Assembly (NCBI RefSeq): GCF_025165815.1
Contig: NZ_JAFFZE010000017.1
Span: forward strand, 237,682-301,681
DNA length: 64,000 nucleotides
Direction of reading: 5' to 3'
Source of the DNA: Actinophytocola gossypii
Lineage (GTDB): Bacteria > Actinomycetota > Actinomycetes > Mycobacteriales > Pseudonocardiaceae
Below, in pieces: positions 38,272 to 47,184 of the stretch (positions are counted from its first letter, which is position 1; every line of letters starts with the position of its first letter). The notes under the pieces are model-generated. The model was given only the letters and a program-made list of their open reading frames with translations. It was not told the origin of the DNA and did not search any database. The position numbers and the translations under genes are program-made.

Positions 38272-39819
38272 CTACCGCCAGCGCAGTGCGGTCAACTGCG
38301 CGAGCAGCGCCAGCCGCACGTCCGGGTCCTCCAGATCGACGCCGGCCAGCTCGATCAGCTTCGCCATCCGGTACCGCAGGGTGTTCGGGTGGATCCGCAG
38401 CGCCCGGCTCGCCGCGCGTGGATCCCCCGGGTGCCGCAGCCACTCGTACAGGGTGTCCACGTACGCCGTACCCGAATCCTCGTCCCGCGCGCGCAGCAGC
38501 GGCAGCGGCCCGAACTCGGTCGTGCCGGCGCCGGCCGCCGCCACCGCCGCCCGGTGCAGCACCAGCACCGGCCAGGCCTCCTCGTGGCTGGTCACCGGCC
38601 CGGGCACCAGCCCAGCCCGCAGCAGCGACAGCAGCTCGACGGCCAGCGCGCGCGACTCCGGCAGACCGGCCAGCGGCACGGCCGGACCAGCGGCGACCAG
38701 CGGCGGCGTCCGGTCCTCGGCGAGCGCGGCCCGCAACGACGGCCAGCCGCCGTTCCCCGCCCGGTCCGGGACCACGGCGTAGAGCACGTCGTGCAGCTCC
38801 GCCACCGCCGGGCGGCGGCCGACGCCGGCGGTGATCCGCTCCCACAGCGCCAGCCGCATGCCCTCCGCGCCCAGCGTGTCCTGCGTCTGGCTGGCGATCG
38901 CCACCGCCCGGTGCGGCTCGTCGGCCAGGTCCAGCTCGGCCGCCGCCAGCCGCACGCTGCCCCGCCCGGCCAGCACCGACCGCACCAGCTCCGCCCACCG
39001 GCGGCGCTCGGCGTCCTCGGTCGCCCGGCGGCGCAGCAGGTGCAGCGCCACCACCGGCGCCGTGTCGGCGAACGCGGCCGCCCGCTCGGCCGGCACCGGG
39101 CCGGGGACCACCGCCCACATCGAGCCGAGCAGTTCCCCGCCCATCCGGATCGGCACGATCAGCCGGGGCAGCGTGCCGTCCTGCTGCGCCGGCACGAAGA
39201 TCGTCGTGCGGCCGCGGGACAGCTCCCGGAACACCCCGCGCGACCGGAACCGGGCCAGCACGTCGTCCGGCACCCGCCGGCCCATGATCGTCGACACCCG
39301 CGCCGGGTCGGTCCGGTCCTGGCGGGCCGAGTACGCGAGCACCCGGGAGTTCGCGTCCTCGATCGTCACCGGCGCGTCGACCACCGCCGCGGCCGCGTCG
39401 GCGAGCCGGAACAGGTCACCGAGGCCACCCGTGTGGGTGTCACCCAGTTCGGACTCGTCCGCGGCGGCGTCGAGCACCGAGCGCAGCAGCCACACGACCT
39501 GCGCCCACGCCGCGCCGGCGTCCACCTCGACCAGCGCGAGCTCGCAGGTCCGCGCGGCGTCCCGGACCGCGGTCCTGGTCGGCAGCGGCGGCTTGAGCAA
39601 CACGGCCGCCGCGCCCTGCGATCCGCAGTGCCGCACCAGCTCGACCGCGTCCGCGGTGCTGTGCACCGATACGCCGAGGACCAGGTCGCCGTCGCCGACC
39701 TGGTCCCGGCGCCCCGGCTCGGCGATCACCACGTCCGTGACGTGCGCCGCGGCGCCGTCCAGCCGCACGTGCAGCAGCGTCGGACCCACCCGGTCCACCA
39801 CACCCCGCACGGTGATCAT
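38272..39819 (-). CDS. PucR/CdaR-family transcriptional regulator, probable controller of ald
   Basis: 515 aa. The N-terminal PucR ligand-sensing domain starts TVRGVVDRVGPTLLHVRLDG and includes GDLVLGVSV and AAVLLKPPLP. A GAF-like/GGDEF-like middle region covers about 150-380. The C-terminal PucR-type helix-turn-helix reads TLYEWLRHPGDPRAASRALRIHPNTLRYRMAKL. It lies 127 bases upstream of ald on the same strand. By analogy with AdeR it should sense an amino acid and activate ald; that is inferred from context. Confidence 0.85.
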   Translation of the reverse strand: MITVRGVVDRVGPTLLHVRLDGAAAHVTDVVIAEPGRRDQVGDGDLVLGVSVHSTADAVELVRHCGSQGAAAVLLKPPLPTRTAVRDAARTCELALVEVDAGAAWAQVVWLLRSVLDAAADESELGDTHTGGLGDLFRLADAAAAVVDAPVTIEDANSRVLAYSARQDRTDPARVSTIMGRRVPDDVLARFRSRGVFRELSRGRTTIFVPAQQDGTLPRLIVPIRMGGELLGSMWAVVPGPVPAERAAAFADTAPVVALHLLRRRATEDAERRRWAELVRSVLAGRGSVRLAAAELDLADEPHRAVAIASQTQDTLGAEGMRLALWERITAGVGRRPAVAELHDVLYAVVPDRAGNGGWPSLRAALAEDRTPPLVAAGPAVPLAGLPESRALAVELLSLLRAGLVPGPVTSHEEAWPVLVLHRAAVAAAGAGTTEFGPLPLLRARDEDSGTAYVDTLYEWLRHPGDPRAASRALRIHPNTLRYRMAKLIELAGVDLEDPDVRLALLAQLTALRWR

Positions 39820-39861
39820 CGGCGCTCCCTCGTCACGTCCCCGGGACGATCCACCCTCGCA

Positions 39862-42800
39862 CTAACCGAGCAGGTACGCCCGGACGACGGTCTGCTCGAC
39901 GGTCGTACCGTCCCGGTTGACCGCCCTGGCCCGCAACGACACCGACTCCGCGTCCGCCGGATGGTGCAGCCGCGCGACCTGGTGCCCGGTCACCGGCACC
40001 GTCCGCCAGGTCGCGCCGTCGTCGTAGGACACCTCGACGGTCAGCCGCCGAGGGCGCACCGGCTCGCCCGACGGCCCGGTCACCACGACCGGCACCGCGA
40101 ACCGGCCGACCGGCGCCTCCCCGGACTCGCTCACCGCCGGCCGGAACCCGATCACCGACAGCGGCACCCGCCGCCAGTCGCCGCCGGGAACGTGGGCCGA
40201 GCGGAACGTCCACGCCGCGCTCACCCGCGTGCTCAGCGCGAACCCGGACCGGCTCGCCGAGGTCGTCAGCCGGTACGTGCCCGGCTCGGGCGGCACCTCG
40301 AACGACCCGGTGCCGGGGACCGGCCGCTCCCCGATCAGCACGTCGTCCCGGTACAACGCCGTGCGGGCGGAGTCGTGGGTGGAATACCCGGCGTTGCCGG
40401 CCGCGTCGCCGAACAGCGGCACGTCGACCTCGATCCAGTCGCCGGTGCGGGACGCGCCGGGCGCCCGGTACGGCGTCGGCGGCAGCGCCGGGCCGAGCAC
40501 CGGGTGGCCGAGGACCTGCCGGTGCGTGCCCGGCCGGAACCATCGTTCCGGGGAACGCGCCGACGTGGCCCCGCCGTCCGGGGTGTCCTGCCGCAGTGCG
40601 GTCGTCCAGGCCGCCTCCCGGTTCACCCGCGTGACGAACTCGGCGGGCAGGTCGAAGTCCTCGCTCGGGGCGCCCATCGTCAGGGACGCGGGGAACACCC
40701 GGTTGAGCCCGCCGACCGGCGCCGGCAGCACCAGCACCGACCCGGTTGCCCCCGGCGCGTGCGCGACCAGCCGCGTCCGCACCGTGGCGAGGTCCTTCTG
40801 GCGCACGGTCTCGCGGAGCCCGGTGTGCGAGCCGCCATGACGGAACCACGCCAGGTGGTAGCGCCCGTCACCCCATCCCCCGCTGAGCCAGGTGGTCACC
40901 CGGTCACCGGGCACCACCGGGCCGGCGTGCGCCACCGCCACCGTCGCCGGACCCGGGTACAGGACCGAGTGGTAGTTCCACGCCAGGTCCGGGCGGTACA
41001 CGGCGTAGCCGACATCGAACCCGTCGGGTGAAGCCTCCTCCGGCAGGGTGATTTCCACGGGTTGGGCGGTCCGTGCGTCGAGCGTGACCGTCGTGTCCTC
41101 GGTGACGGTCAGCCCCAGGAGGTTCACCAGGTGGTCGCGGGTCGAGCCGGGGCCGCGCACGGTGGCCTTCAGCGGAGCCGGCCCGGCCGGCACCCGGGTG
41201 GTGATGGTGCCGTCCGGGTCGTACAGGAACTCGAAGCCGTCCTCGCCGAACCCCATCCGCAGCACGTCGTAGTCGTCGGCCGGCAGCCCGTCCAGACCGA
41301 TCACGTTGATCGTCAGGTCGTAGCTCTCCGGCTCCCACACCACCCCGACCGGTGTCCGCACCGACACCGCCCCCGACATCGCCGTGACCGTCGTCGACGT
41401 GCTGCCCGGCGCGGCGGTGACGTCCACCGACGCCTGCCCGCCCGCCGGCACCAGCACCCGGTCCGCCCCGAGGGAGAGCCCGGTCGCGTCCACCGCGAGG
41501 TCCAGCGACACGTCCGCCGGGCCGTCGTTGTGGTAGGTCAGCGTCCTGGTCACCGGCTCGTCGTGCGGGTAGCGCACCACCCCGAAGTCCAGCGTCGCGG
41601 GCGTCGCGTGGACGCTCGCCGCGAGCGCCGCCGGCACGTCGACCCGCCCGGAGCCCTGCTCGAACACCGACGCGGCACTGGTCGGCACGGCCGAGCCGGT
41701 GAGCGCCGCGCGCAACCGCTGCCCGGTCCACTCCGGGTGTCGCTCGGCCAGCAGCGCCGCCGCGCCCGTCACGTGCGGGGTGGCCATCGAGGTGCCGGAC
41801 AGGGTGTCGTGCCCGCCGGGCACCGCGGCCGTGATGGCCACGCCCGGTGCGGTGATCTCCGGCTTCACCACGTTGTCGAGCCCCGGCCCCCGGCTGGCGA
41901 AGTCGGCGACCGCCCCGTCGGCGTCGACCGCGCTGACCGCGAGCGCGCTGTCCGCGCTGGCCGGCGAGCCGATGGTGCGCGGCCGGTAGGAGTTGCCGGC
42001 GGCGGCCACGAAGAGGATGCCGTGCTCGGCGGACAGCGCGTCGACCGTGGCCTCGACCGGGTCGACGCCCGGGGTGTCCTCGACACCGAGGCTCAGGTTC
42101 ACGATCCGCGCGCCCTGCTCGGCAGCCCAGTGCATGCCGGCGATGAGCGCCGAGTCGCTGCCCCACCCGCTGTCGTCGAGCACCTTGCCGTCCAGCAGCC
42201 GCACACCGGGCGCGACGCCGCGGTACGGCTCGCCCACCCCGGCGATGGTCGACGCGACGTGCGTGCCGTGGCCGTACCGGTCGACGTTGTCCGGCGCCTC
42301 GCTGAAGTTCGCCTCGGCGAGTTCCCGGCCGGCGAGGTCCGGGTGGTTCTGGTCCACCCCGGTGTCGAGTACCGCGACCGTGACGCCGTCGCCGGTCAGC
42401 CCCGCCTCCCAGGCCGCCGGCGCACCGATCCGCGGCACGCTCTCGTCCAGGCTCGCCCGCCGGTGACCGTCCAGCCACACCGTGCCGGCCGTGGTGAGCG
42501 CGCGCCAGTCGTCACCGTCGCGGTCGACGTCGACGGCCGTGAGCCCGGGGAGCCGGCGGGTCACCGTCGCGCCCGACACCCGCCCGTCCACGATCAGGGG
42601 CAGGGTGTCGCGGGCGGCGTAGTGCGGTTCGCGCAGCAGCGTGACGTCGAACAGCCGGGGGTCCAGCCGGTCGGCGGCGAGCAGCCGGACGGCGTCGTCG
42701 GGCACCACGTGGGTGTGGCCGTCGGTGCGGAAGGTGCGGAACGGGACCTCCTCGCGCCCCGGTGCCGGCTCGATGTCGACCACCGAGCCGTCCGCGTCGA

Positions 42801-42927
42801 GCACCACGCGGTCGCCGGTGACGAGCGCGACCGACTCTCCCGGTGGCGGGGCCGCGGCGGCGGGTAACGCGACGATGCCGCCGGCGACCAGAGCCGCGAC
42901 GACGACCGCCGTGAGGCGTACGGACAT
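39862..42927 (-). CDS. secreted subtilisin-like (S8) serine protease
   Basis: 1021 aa, exported. Signal peptide MSVRLTAVVVAALVAGGIVALPAAAA (given as residues 1-26). A propeptide (about 27-170) precedes the S8 domain with the catalytic Asp in VAVLDTGVDQNHPDL (about 200), His in GHGTHVASTIAG (about 232) and Ser in GTSMATPHVTGAAAL (about 395). The remaining 550 residues are beta-rich, with Fn3-like and other unclassified domains that may attach the enzyme or bind substrate. There is no LPxTG or membrane anchor. Likely a nutritional extracellular peptidase. It sits 42 bases upstream of the PucR gene on the same strand but is probably a separate unit. Confidence 0.9.
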   Translation of the reverse strand: MSVRLTAVVVAALVAGGIVALPAAAAPPPGESVALVTGDRVVLDADGSVVDIEPAPGREEVPFRTFRTDGHTHVVPDDAVRLLAADRLDPRLFDVTLLREPHYAARDTLPLIVDGRVSGATVTRRLPGLTAVDVDRDGDDWRALTTAGTVWLDGHRRASLDESVPRIGAPAAWEAGLTGDGVTVAVLDTGVDQNHPDLAGRELAEANFSEAPDNVDRYGHGTHVASTIAGVGEPYRGVAPGVRLLDGKVLDDSGWGSDSALIAGMHWAAEQGARIVNLSLGVEDTPGVDPVEATVDALSAEHGILFVAAAGNSYRPRTIGSPASADSALAVSAVDADGAVADFASRGPGLDNVVKPEITAPGVAITAAVPGGHDTLSGTSMATPHVTGAAALLAERHPEWTGQRLRAALTGSAVPTSAASVFEQGSGRVDVPAALAASVHATPATLDFGVVRYPHDEPVTRTLTYHNDGPADVSLDLAVDATGLSLGADRVLVPAGGQASVDVTAAPGSTSTTVTAMSGAVSVRTPVGVVWEPESYDLTINVIGLDGLPADDYDVLRMGFGEDGFEFLYDPDGTITTRVPAGPAPLKATVRGPGSTRDHLVNLLGLTVTEDTTVTLDARTAQPVEITLPEEASPDGFDVGYAVYRPDLAWNYHSVLYPGPATVAVAHAGPVVPGDRVTTWLSGGWGDGRYHLAWFRHGGSHTGLRETVRQKDLATVRTRLVAHAPGATGSVLVLPAPVGGLNRVFPASLTMGAPSEDFDLPAEFVTRVNREAAWTTALRQDTPDGGATSARSPERWFRPGTHRQVLGHPVLGPALPPTPYRAPGASRTGDWIEVDVPLFGDAAGNAGYSTHDSARTALYRDDVLIGERPVPGTGSFEVPPEPGTYRLTTSASRSGFALSTRVSAAWTFRSAHVPGGDWRRVPLSVIGFRPAVSESGEAPVGRFAVPVVVTGPSGEPVRPRRLTVEVSYDDGATWRTVPVTGHQVARLHHPADAESVSLRARAVNRDGTTVEQTVVRAYLLG

Positions 42928-42948
42928 TGATGAACCTCCCCAGTGCGG

Positions 42949-43254
42949 TTACTTCTCGTGCCGGGCGACCAGCGCCCGCAGTGCGGCGATCTCGTCGGCG
43001 AGCGCCTGCCGCCCGGCGCGGGTGATGCTCACCCAGGTCTTGGGACGACGCCCGTCGTAGCCCTTCTCCATGTCGAGCAGGCCGGCGTCGACCAGGACGG
43101 TCAGGTGTCGCGAGAGGTTCCCGCCGGTGAGTTCGAGTGCCTCCTTGAGGTAGCCGAACTCGACCCGCTTGGACTCCGCCGCGATCGTCAGGATGCCGAG
43201 CCGGTGCCGCTGGTGGACGACGTCGTTGAGCCCGTTGGTCGGATGGTCGGTCAT
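42949..43254 (-). CDS. winged-helix transcriptional regulator (MarR/ArsR-like)
   Basis: 101 aa. The winged-helix fold is seen in HRLGILTIAAESKRVEFGYLKEAL, then LTGGNLSRHLTVLVDAGLLDMEKGYDGRRPKTWVSIT (two consecutive segments). The ATG at 43254 overlaps the stop of the upstream membrane-protein gene (ATGA). Small regulators of this type usually repress their own operon. The palindrome at 44322-44338 upstream of the operon is a candidate site. Confidence 0.85.
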   Translation of the reverse strand: MTDHPTNGLNDVVHQRHRLGILTIAAESKRVEFGYLKEALELTGGNLSRHLTVLVDAGLLDMEKGYDGRRPKTWVSITRAGRQALADEIAALRALVARHEK

Positions 43255-44147
43255 CGCCGATCGCTGCGCCGGGTGAGCGCCGCGACGGCGCCGCCGACGA
43301 CCAGGACCAGCCCCGGCACCAGCAGTGTCTGGAACACGCGCAGTTGTTCGTCGAGTCCGGCCGCCCAGCCGAGGTCGCCGAACACGCTGGGGAAGTTCCA
43401 GTACCACAGCGAGTGGTTGGCCGGTACCGACGCGGCCGTGAACAGCGTCGCCACCACGCCGAGCAGCACGCTGCGTTCCCACCACGCCAGCACGATCAGC
43501 GCCACCGCGATCACCATCAGGCCGATGAACCCGAACCTGAGGTACACGCACAGCGACGAGAAGGAGAGCATGGCGAGCAGCGTCGCGAAGAACACCCCGA
43601 CCGCCCTGGCCGGGTCGGACCGCTGCGGACGGAAGGCCCAGGCGAACAACACCGCCGAGAGCGCCGCCGACCCGAACAGGATCGGCAGGTTGATCGCCGG
43701 GGTGGAGTACAGGCTCGGCCAGTAGTCGTCTCCGCTCACGACCCGTTGCAGCGTGTCCGGTCCGAACAGCAGGCCGAGCAGCGCCGCCCCGGCCGCCGCG
43801 AACGAGACGGCGACGTTCGTCTCCACCCCGAGCCGCAGCGCGCGCCGCCGGTACCACCAGCCGGTCGCGGCGAGCCCGCCGACGATCACCAGCATCCAGT
43901 ACCAGCCGATCAGCCACGCGTGCTCGAACTCGGCGCTCGGGACGAACTGCGGGAACGGTCCCGGGTCGGCGTACGCGGTCCACCCGTCGGACTCCGGCTC
44001 GGGCAGCGGCTTCTGCACGTAGAGCACCGGCGCCACCAGGATCAGGCCGCCGAACAGGAGCAGTGGGAACGCGTAGCCGCGGCGGTCGGCGCGGACCCGC
44101 TGGCGCAGGGTGCGCAGGTCGTCGAGGAGCGCGCCGGGCTCAGTCAT
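43251..44147 (-). CDS. polytopic membrane protein of unknown function
   Basis: 298 aa from the ATG at 44147. A short helical cytosolic N-terminus (MTEPGALLDDLRTLRQRVRAD) is followed by about eight hydrophobic segments, for example AFPLLLFGGLILVAPVLYV, WYWMLVIVGGLAATGWWY and FGFIGLMVIAVALIVLAWW. No transporter or enzyme motif recognised. It is cotranscribed and translationally coupled with the winged-helix regulator, a pairing seen for several actinomycete sensor or export units. A short copy of its N-terminus is encoded immediately upstream. Confidence 0.75.
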   Translation of the reverse strand: MTEPGALLDDLRTLRQRVRADRRGYAFPLLLFGGLILVAPVLYVQKPLPEPESDGWTAYADPGPFPQFVPSAEFEHAWLIGWYWMLVIVGGLAATGWWYRRRALRLGVETNVAVSFAAAGAALLGLLFGPDTLQRVVSGDDYWPSLYSTPAINLPILFGSAALSAVLFAWAFRPQRSDPARAVGVFFATLLAMLSFSSLCVYLRFGFIGLMVIAVALIVLAWWERSVLLGVVATLFTAASVPANHSLWYWNFPSVFGDLGWAAGLDEQLRVFQTLLVPGLVLVVGGAVAALTRRSDRR

Positions 44148-44287
44148 CCCGACCCCCAGCCGGGACGCGCCCGACCGCGGCGACCGCCTGCACCGACGAG
44201 CAGGACGAGGGCCGGCACCAGGTCGGCACGCGTGCGGTGCCGTAGCTCGCGCGTCTCGGCGAGCAGGGCACCCGGCTGGTCGGACAT
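44144..44287 (-). pseudogene. truncated duplicate of the membrane-protein N-terminus
   Basis: 47 codons from the ATG at 44287. It reads MSDQPGALLAETRELRHRTRAD then LVPALVLLVGAGG (two segments), clearly parallel to the first 36 residues of the following gene (PGALLDDLRTLRQRVRAD...). After the first part of the membrane helix it diverges into RRGRARPGWGSG and stops at 44144, overlapping the start of the full gene. It is most simply a decayed tandem copy, though it could still be translated as a leader peptide. Confidence 0.55.
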
Positions 44288-44321
44288 GACGTGACCCCCA
44301 AAGTTGATTGCGACGCACATA

Positions 44322-44338
44322 GGTTTGCATCGCAAACC
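44322..44338. promoter_or_regulatory. operator-like palindrome GGTTTGC-ATC-GCAAACC
   Basis: Seven-base perfect arms separated by three bases, 35 bases upstream of the vestigial leader ORF of the membrane-protein/regulator operon. AT content is unusually high for this genome. It is the natural candidate site for the winged-helix regulator encoded at the end of that operon. Confidence 0.55.
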
Positions 44339-44379
44339 AAACTTCGTCAAGAGGGCGGGGTCGACGCCACGGGGGTCGG

Positions 44380-44919
44380 CTAGGACAGGGCGCGGGTGAT
44401 CCAGTCGGCCACCGGGAGATCGCGCGTGGTGCACTCGTGGGACAGGCGGAGCGTCCAGCGCAGGGCCTGGATCATCAGCGTGACCATCTCCTCCGGCGCG
44501 GCGTTGGCCAGCGCGATCTCGATGTGCGTGCGCGCCGCCTCGCGATCCCCGTGCACCTCGGCCAACAGCGTCCGCACGGCGGTGCGCACCGGCGGGTCGG
44601 CCTGGTCGATCGGGATCTCCTCGCCGTCGTCGTCGTAGACCTGCATCCGGACCGGAGCCGGCCCGGCGTCGGGGCCGATGGTGCCCTCGTTCAGCGCGGT
44701 GACCATCGCGCTGCACTCCTGGAACAGCAGCAGCATCAGCTCCTGCGCGTCGGCCCGGTTCTCCGCCTGCCGCGCCGAGTCCGCCGACACGACCTCGGTC
44801 AACCGGTCCACCGCGCCCTCGTCGGAGCCGGTGTTCATCGCCGCGAGCGCCTTGCTCGCGGTCTCGACGATGTGCTGCCGGTCGGGCTCGGATCGCGGGT
44901 CCACGGCCCCATCTTCCAT
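44380..44919 (-). CDS. hypothetical acidic helical protein downstream of a diguanylate cyclase gene
   Basis: About 179 aa from the ATG at 44919; a GTG four codons later is an alternative. It is strongly acidic and helical: LTEVVSADSARQAENRADAQELMLLLFQEC (helix rich; about 45-75), then QVYDDDGEEIPIDQADPPV and a C-terminal helical block ending LPVADWITRALS. It has no known domain and no membrane segment. It starts 20 bases after the stop of the GGDEF gene on the same strand, so it may be an output or partner of that signalling protein. Confidence 0.65.
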   Translation of the reverse strand: MEDGAVDPRSEPDRQHIVETASKALAAMNTGSDEGAVDRLTEVVSADSARQAENRADAQELMLLLFQECSAMVTALNEGTIGPDAGPAPVRMQVYDDDGEEIPIDQADPPVRTAVRTLLAEVHGDREAARTHIEIALANAAPEEMVTLMIQALRWTLRLSHECTTRDLPVADWITRALS

Positions 44920-44939
44920 CAGAGTCGGTCGAAACGCGC

Positions 44940-47141
44940 TCAACCGGTCGGAACCCGCGGCAGGCCGGGTAGTTCGTCGGCCGCCACCGGCGCCCCGAAC
45001 AGGCCGCCCTGCGCGCTCACCGCGCCGGCCGACGCCCACCAGGCCGCCTCCGCCGGGGTGCGCGGGTCCAGCACCGAGCACTCCCGGCCGCCGTCGACGA
45101 TCGCCCGCACCAGCCGCGCAACCTCGGTCCGCAGCACCTCGCCCGCGGTGTCCCGGCCCGCGGCGCCGATGCCGTCCGGGTCCAGCGTCACCGACCGCAC
45201 CGGCGAGTCGGCCAGCAGCTCCAGCTCCCTCGGCCCGCCCTGGAACCCGCACAGCCCGGTCGACACCCCGATGTCCACCAGCACGTCCAGGTTGTCCCGC
45301 GCGTCGCCGACGTCGTCGAGCACCGCACCGGTGTCCAGCGCGACCTCGAGCAGCCCGGGCGTGGCGACCCCGCGCAGCGCCCGGTGCACCGCCCGCGCGA
45401 GGTCGGCGTCACCGGTCTGCGCGCGGGTCAGCTGGATCCGCACCAGCGGGTCCTCGACCTCGCCGAGCGACTCCGCGAACACCTCGCGCAGCACCGGCAA
45501 CCGGCGGCCGACCTCACCGAGCACCTGCGGCACGAGCTGGACGGTCAGACCGGTCCGCTCGGCGAGCTCGACGCAGAACCGGTGGTCGTGAACCGTCTCC
45601 TCGTCCCGCTGCCAGCTCAGTACCGGACGCGCGGCCACCACCCGCTCGGTGCCGAGCAGCACCACCGGCTCGTAGGCGACGGTCAGCTGCCCGTTCTCCC
45701 ACGCCGCCGGCAGCTCCACGGCCAGCGCGTCGCGCTCGCGGGCCGCGTCGTCCTCGTGCGAGTGGAAGCCGGCCCACTGCCGTTTGCCGGTCGCCTTCGC
45801 CTTGCGCAGCGCGGTGTCCGCGGCCCGGAACAGCTCGCCGGCCGACATGTCCGCCGCGCGGCAGCGGACCGCGCCGGTGCTGGCGCCGATCCCGACACCG
45901 CGTCCGTCGAGGTACTCCGGCTCGGCCAGCTCCACGTTGATCTGCGCGATCAGGTCGTCGATGTCCGGCGTGACCGGCAGGTCCTCGATCAGCACCGCGA
46001 ACTCGTCGCCGCCGAGCCGCGCCACCATCGCGCGTTCGGCGGCCACCGCGGCCTCCAGCCGCTGCCCGACCGTGCGCAGCAGCCGGTCGCCGACGTCGTG
46101 CCCGAGGCTGTTGTTGACCAGCGCGAACCCGTCGAGGTTCACCACGCACAGGGTGACCGTGGCGTCCGGCGCCGCGCGGCCGAGCGTGGTCTCCAGCTTC
46201 GAGGTGAACTGCTGGCGGTTGGGCAGCCCGGTCAGCGCGTCGTGCAGCAGCTGGTGGCCGAGCCGGTCGGAGAGCAGCCGCAGCTCGCTCACGTCCTGGA
46301 TCATGGTCACGAAGTACGCGGGCGAGCCGGCGCCGTCGTGCAGCAGCGAGATGCCCACCACGACCCACGCGGTCTCGCCGTCGACGGTGCGCAGCCTGCG
46401 CTGCTCCTGCACCCGCTCGGCCTCGCCGTCGAGGACCCGGCGGTAGGTCTCGGCAAGCGACCCGGGCACCGGGCGCGGGCCGGCGAGGCCGGGCGTTGGC
46501 AGCGGGTCCTCGGTGACGAAGAACTCCGGCAGCATGCGCCCGGCGAGCTGGTTGGGCGAGCAACCGAGGATCTGGCCGAGCGCCGGGTTGGACTCCACGC
46601 ACATGCCGTCGAGGTCGGTGATCGCGATGCCGACCGCGGAGGAGGCGAACACCTCCTGGAACCGGTTCTCGGTGGCGCGCAGGTTGTGCTCGGCACGCAC
46701 CATCGCGTTGAACAGGGCCTGCTTGAGCCGTTCCTGCTGGGTGAGGGTGTAGTTGCGCAGCCCGTCGGCATAGCCGGCCGACATCGCCCCGAGCAGCGCG
46801 ACGGTCCGGCGCGCCAGCTCCGAGTCCGGGGTGCGGTCGAGCTCGCCCAGCAGGCCGGCGGTGAGCACCTCGATGCTCGCGCGCAGGGCGTGCGGGTCGG
46901 TGAAGCCCTCCTCGACCAGCCGGGCGCCGACCGTCTCGCCGGTGGCGGCCGGTGTCGACGTGCTGTCGTCGGCGAGCGCGGCGAGCACCTCGTCGACGAG
47001 CTCCAGCAGGATGGTCTCCAGCTCGTCGATCGCCCTCGGGATGTAGGCCGTCGACGTCGCCGCGCCGGTCCACGCCCGCGCGAGATCCTCCCGGCGCGCG
47101 GTCGGGGGCGGCGTGGCTGGTACTGGGTCCTTGTCCATCAT
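44940..47141 (-). CDS. PAS-GGDEF protein with a degenerate EAL domain (probable diguanylate cyclase)
   Basis: 733 aa, soluble. A helical N-terminal region (1-150) is followed by a PAS domain (about 157-280; SAVGIAITDLDGMCVESNPALG) and a GGDEF domain with intact RLGGDEFAVLIED and a two-segment LPNRQQF...NLDGFALVNNSLGHDVGD core. No RxxD inhibitory site is visible. The last 260 residues align in outline with an EAL domain. The catalytic EAL motif is replaced by ARPVLSW and the DDFGTG loop by DIGVSTG, so phosphodiesterase activity should be lost. It should synthesise c-di-GMP and use the EAL remnant for sensing or dimerisation. ATG ATG at 47141/47138 leaves the exact start open. Confidence 0.88.
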   Translation of the reverse strand: MMDKDPVPATPPPTARREDLARAWTGAATSTAYIPRAIDELETILLELVDEVLAALADDSTSTPAATGETVGARLVEEGFTDPHALRASIEVLTAGLLGELDRTPDSELARRTVALLGAMSAGYADGLRNYTLTQQERLKQALFNAMVRAEHNLRATENRFQEVFASSAVGIAITDLDGMCVESNPALGQILGCSPNQLAGRMLPEFFVTEDPLPTPGLAGPRPVPGSLAETYRRVLDGEAERVQEQRRLRTVDGETAWVVVGISLLHDGAGSPAYFVTMIQDVSELRLLSDRLGHQLLHDALTGLPNRQQFTSKLETTLGRAAPDATVTLCVVNLDGFALVNNSLGHDVGDRLLRTVGQRLEAAVAAERAMVARLGGDEFAVLIEDLPVTPDIDDLIAQINVELAEPEYLDGRGVGIGASTGAVRCRAADMSAGELFRAADTALRKAKATGKRQWAGFHSHEDDAARERDALAVELPAAWENGQLTVAYEPVVLLGTERVVAARPVLSWQRDEETVHDHRFCVELAERTGLTVQLVPQVLGEVGRRLPVLREVFAESLGEVEDPLVRIQLTRAQTGDADLARAVHRALRGVATPGLLEVALDTGAVLDDVGDARDNLDVLVDIGVSTGLCGFQGGPRELELLADSPVRSVTLDPDGIGAAGRDTAGEVLRTEVARLVRAIVDGGRECSVLDPRTPAEAAWWASAGAVSAQGGLFGAPVAADELPGLPRVPTG

Positions 47142-47184
47142 TCCGTGATCACGACGACGCGAGTGGTGACACCGCGTCGGTACG

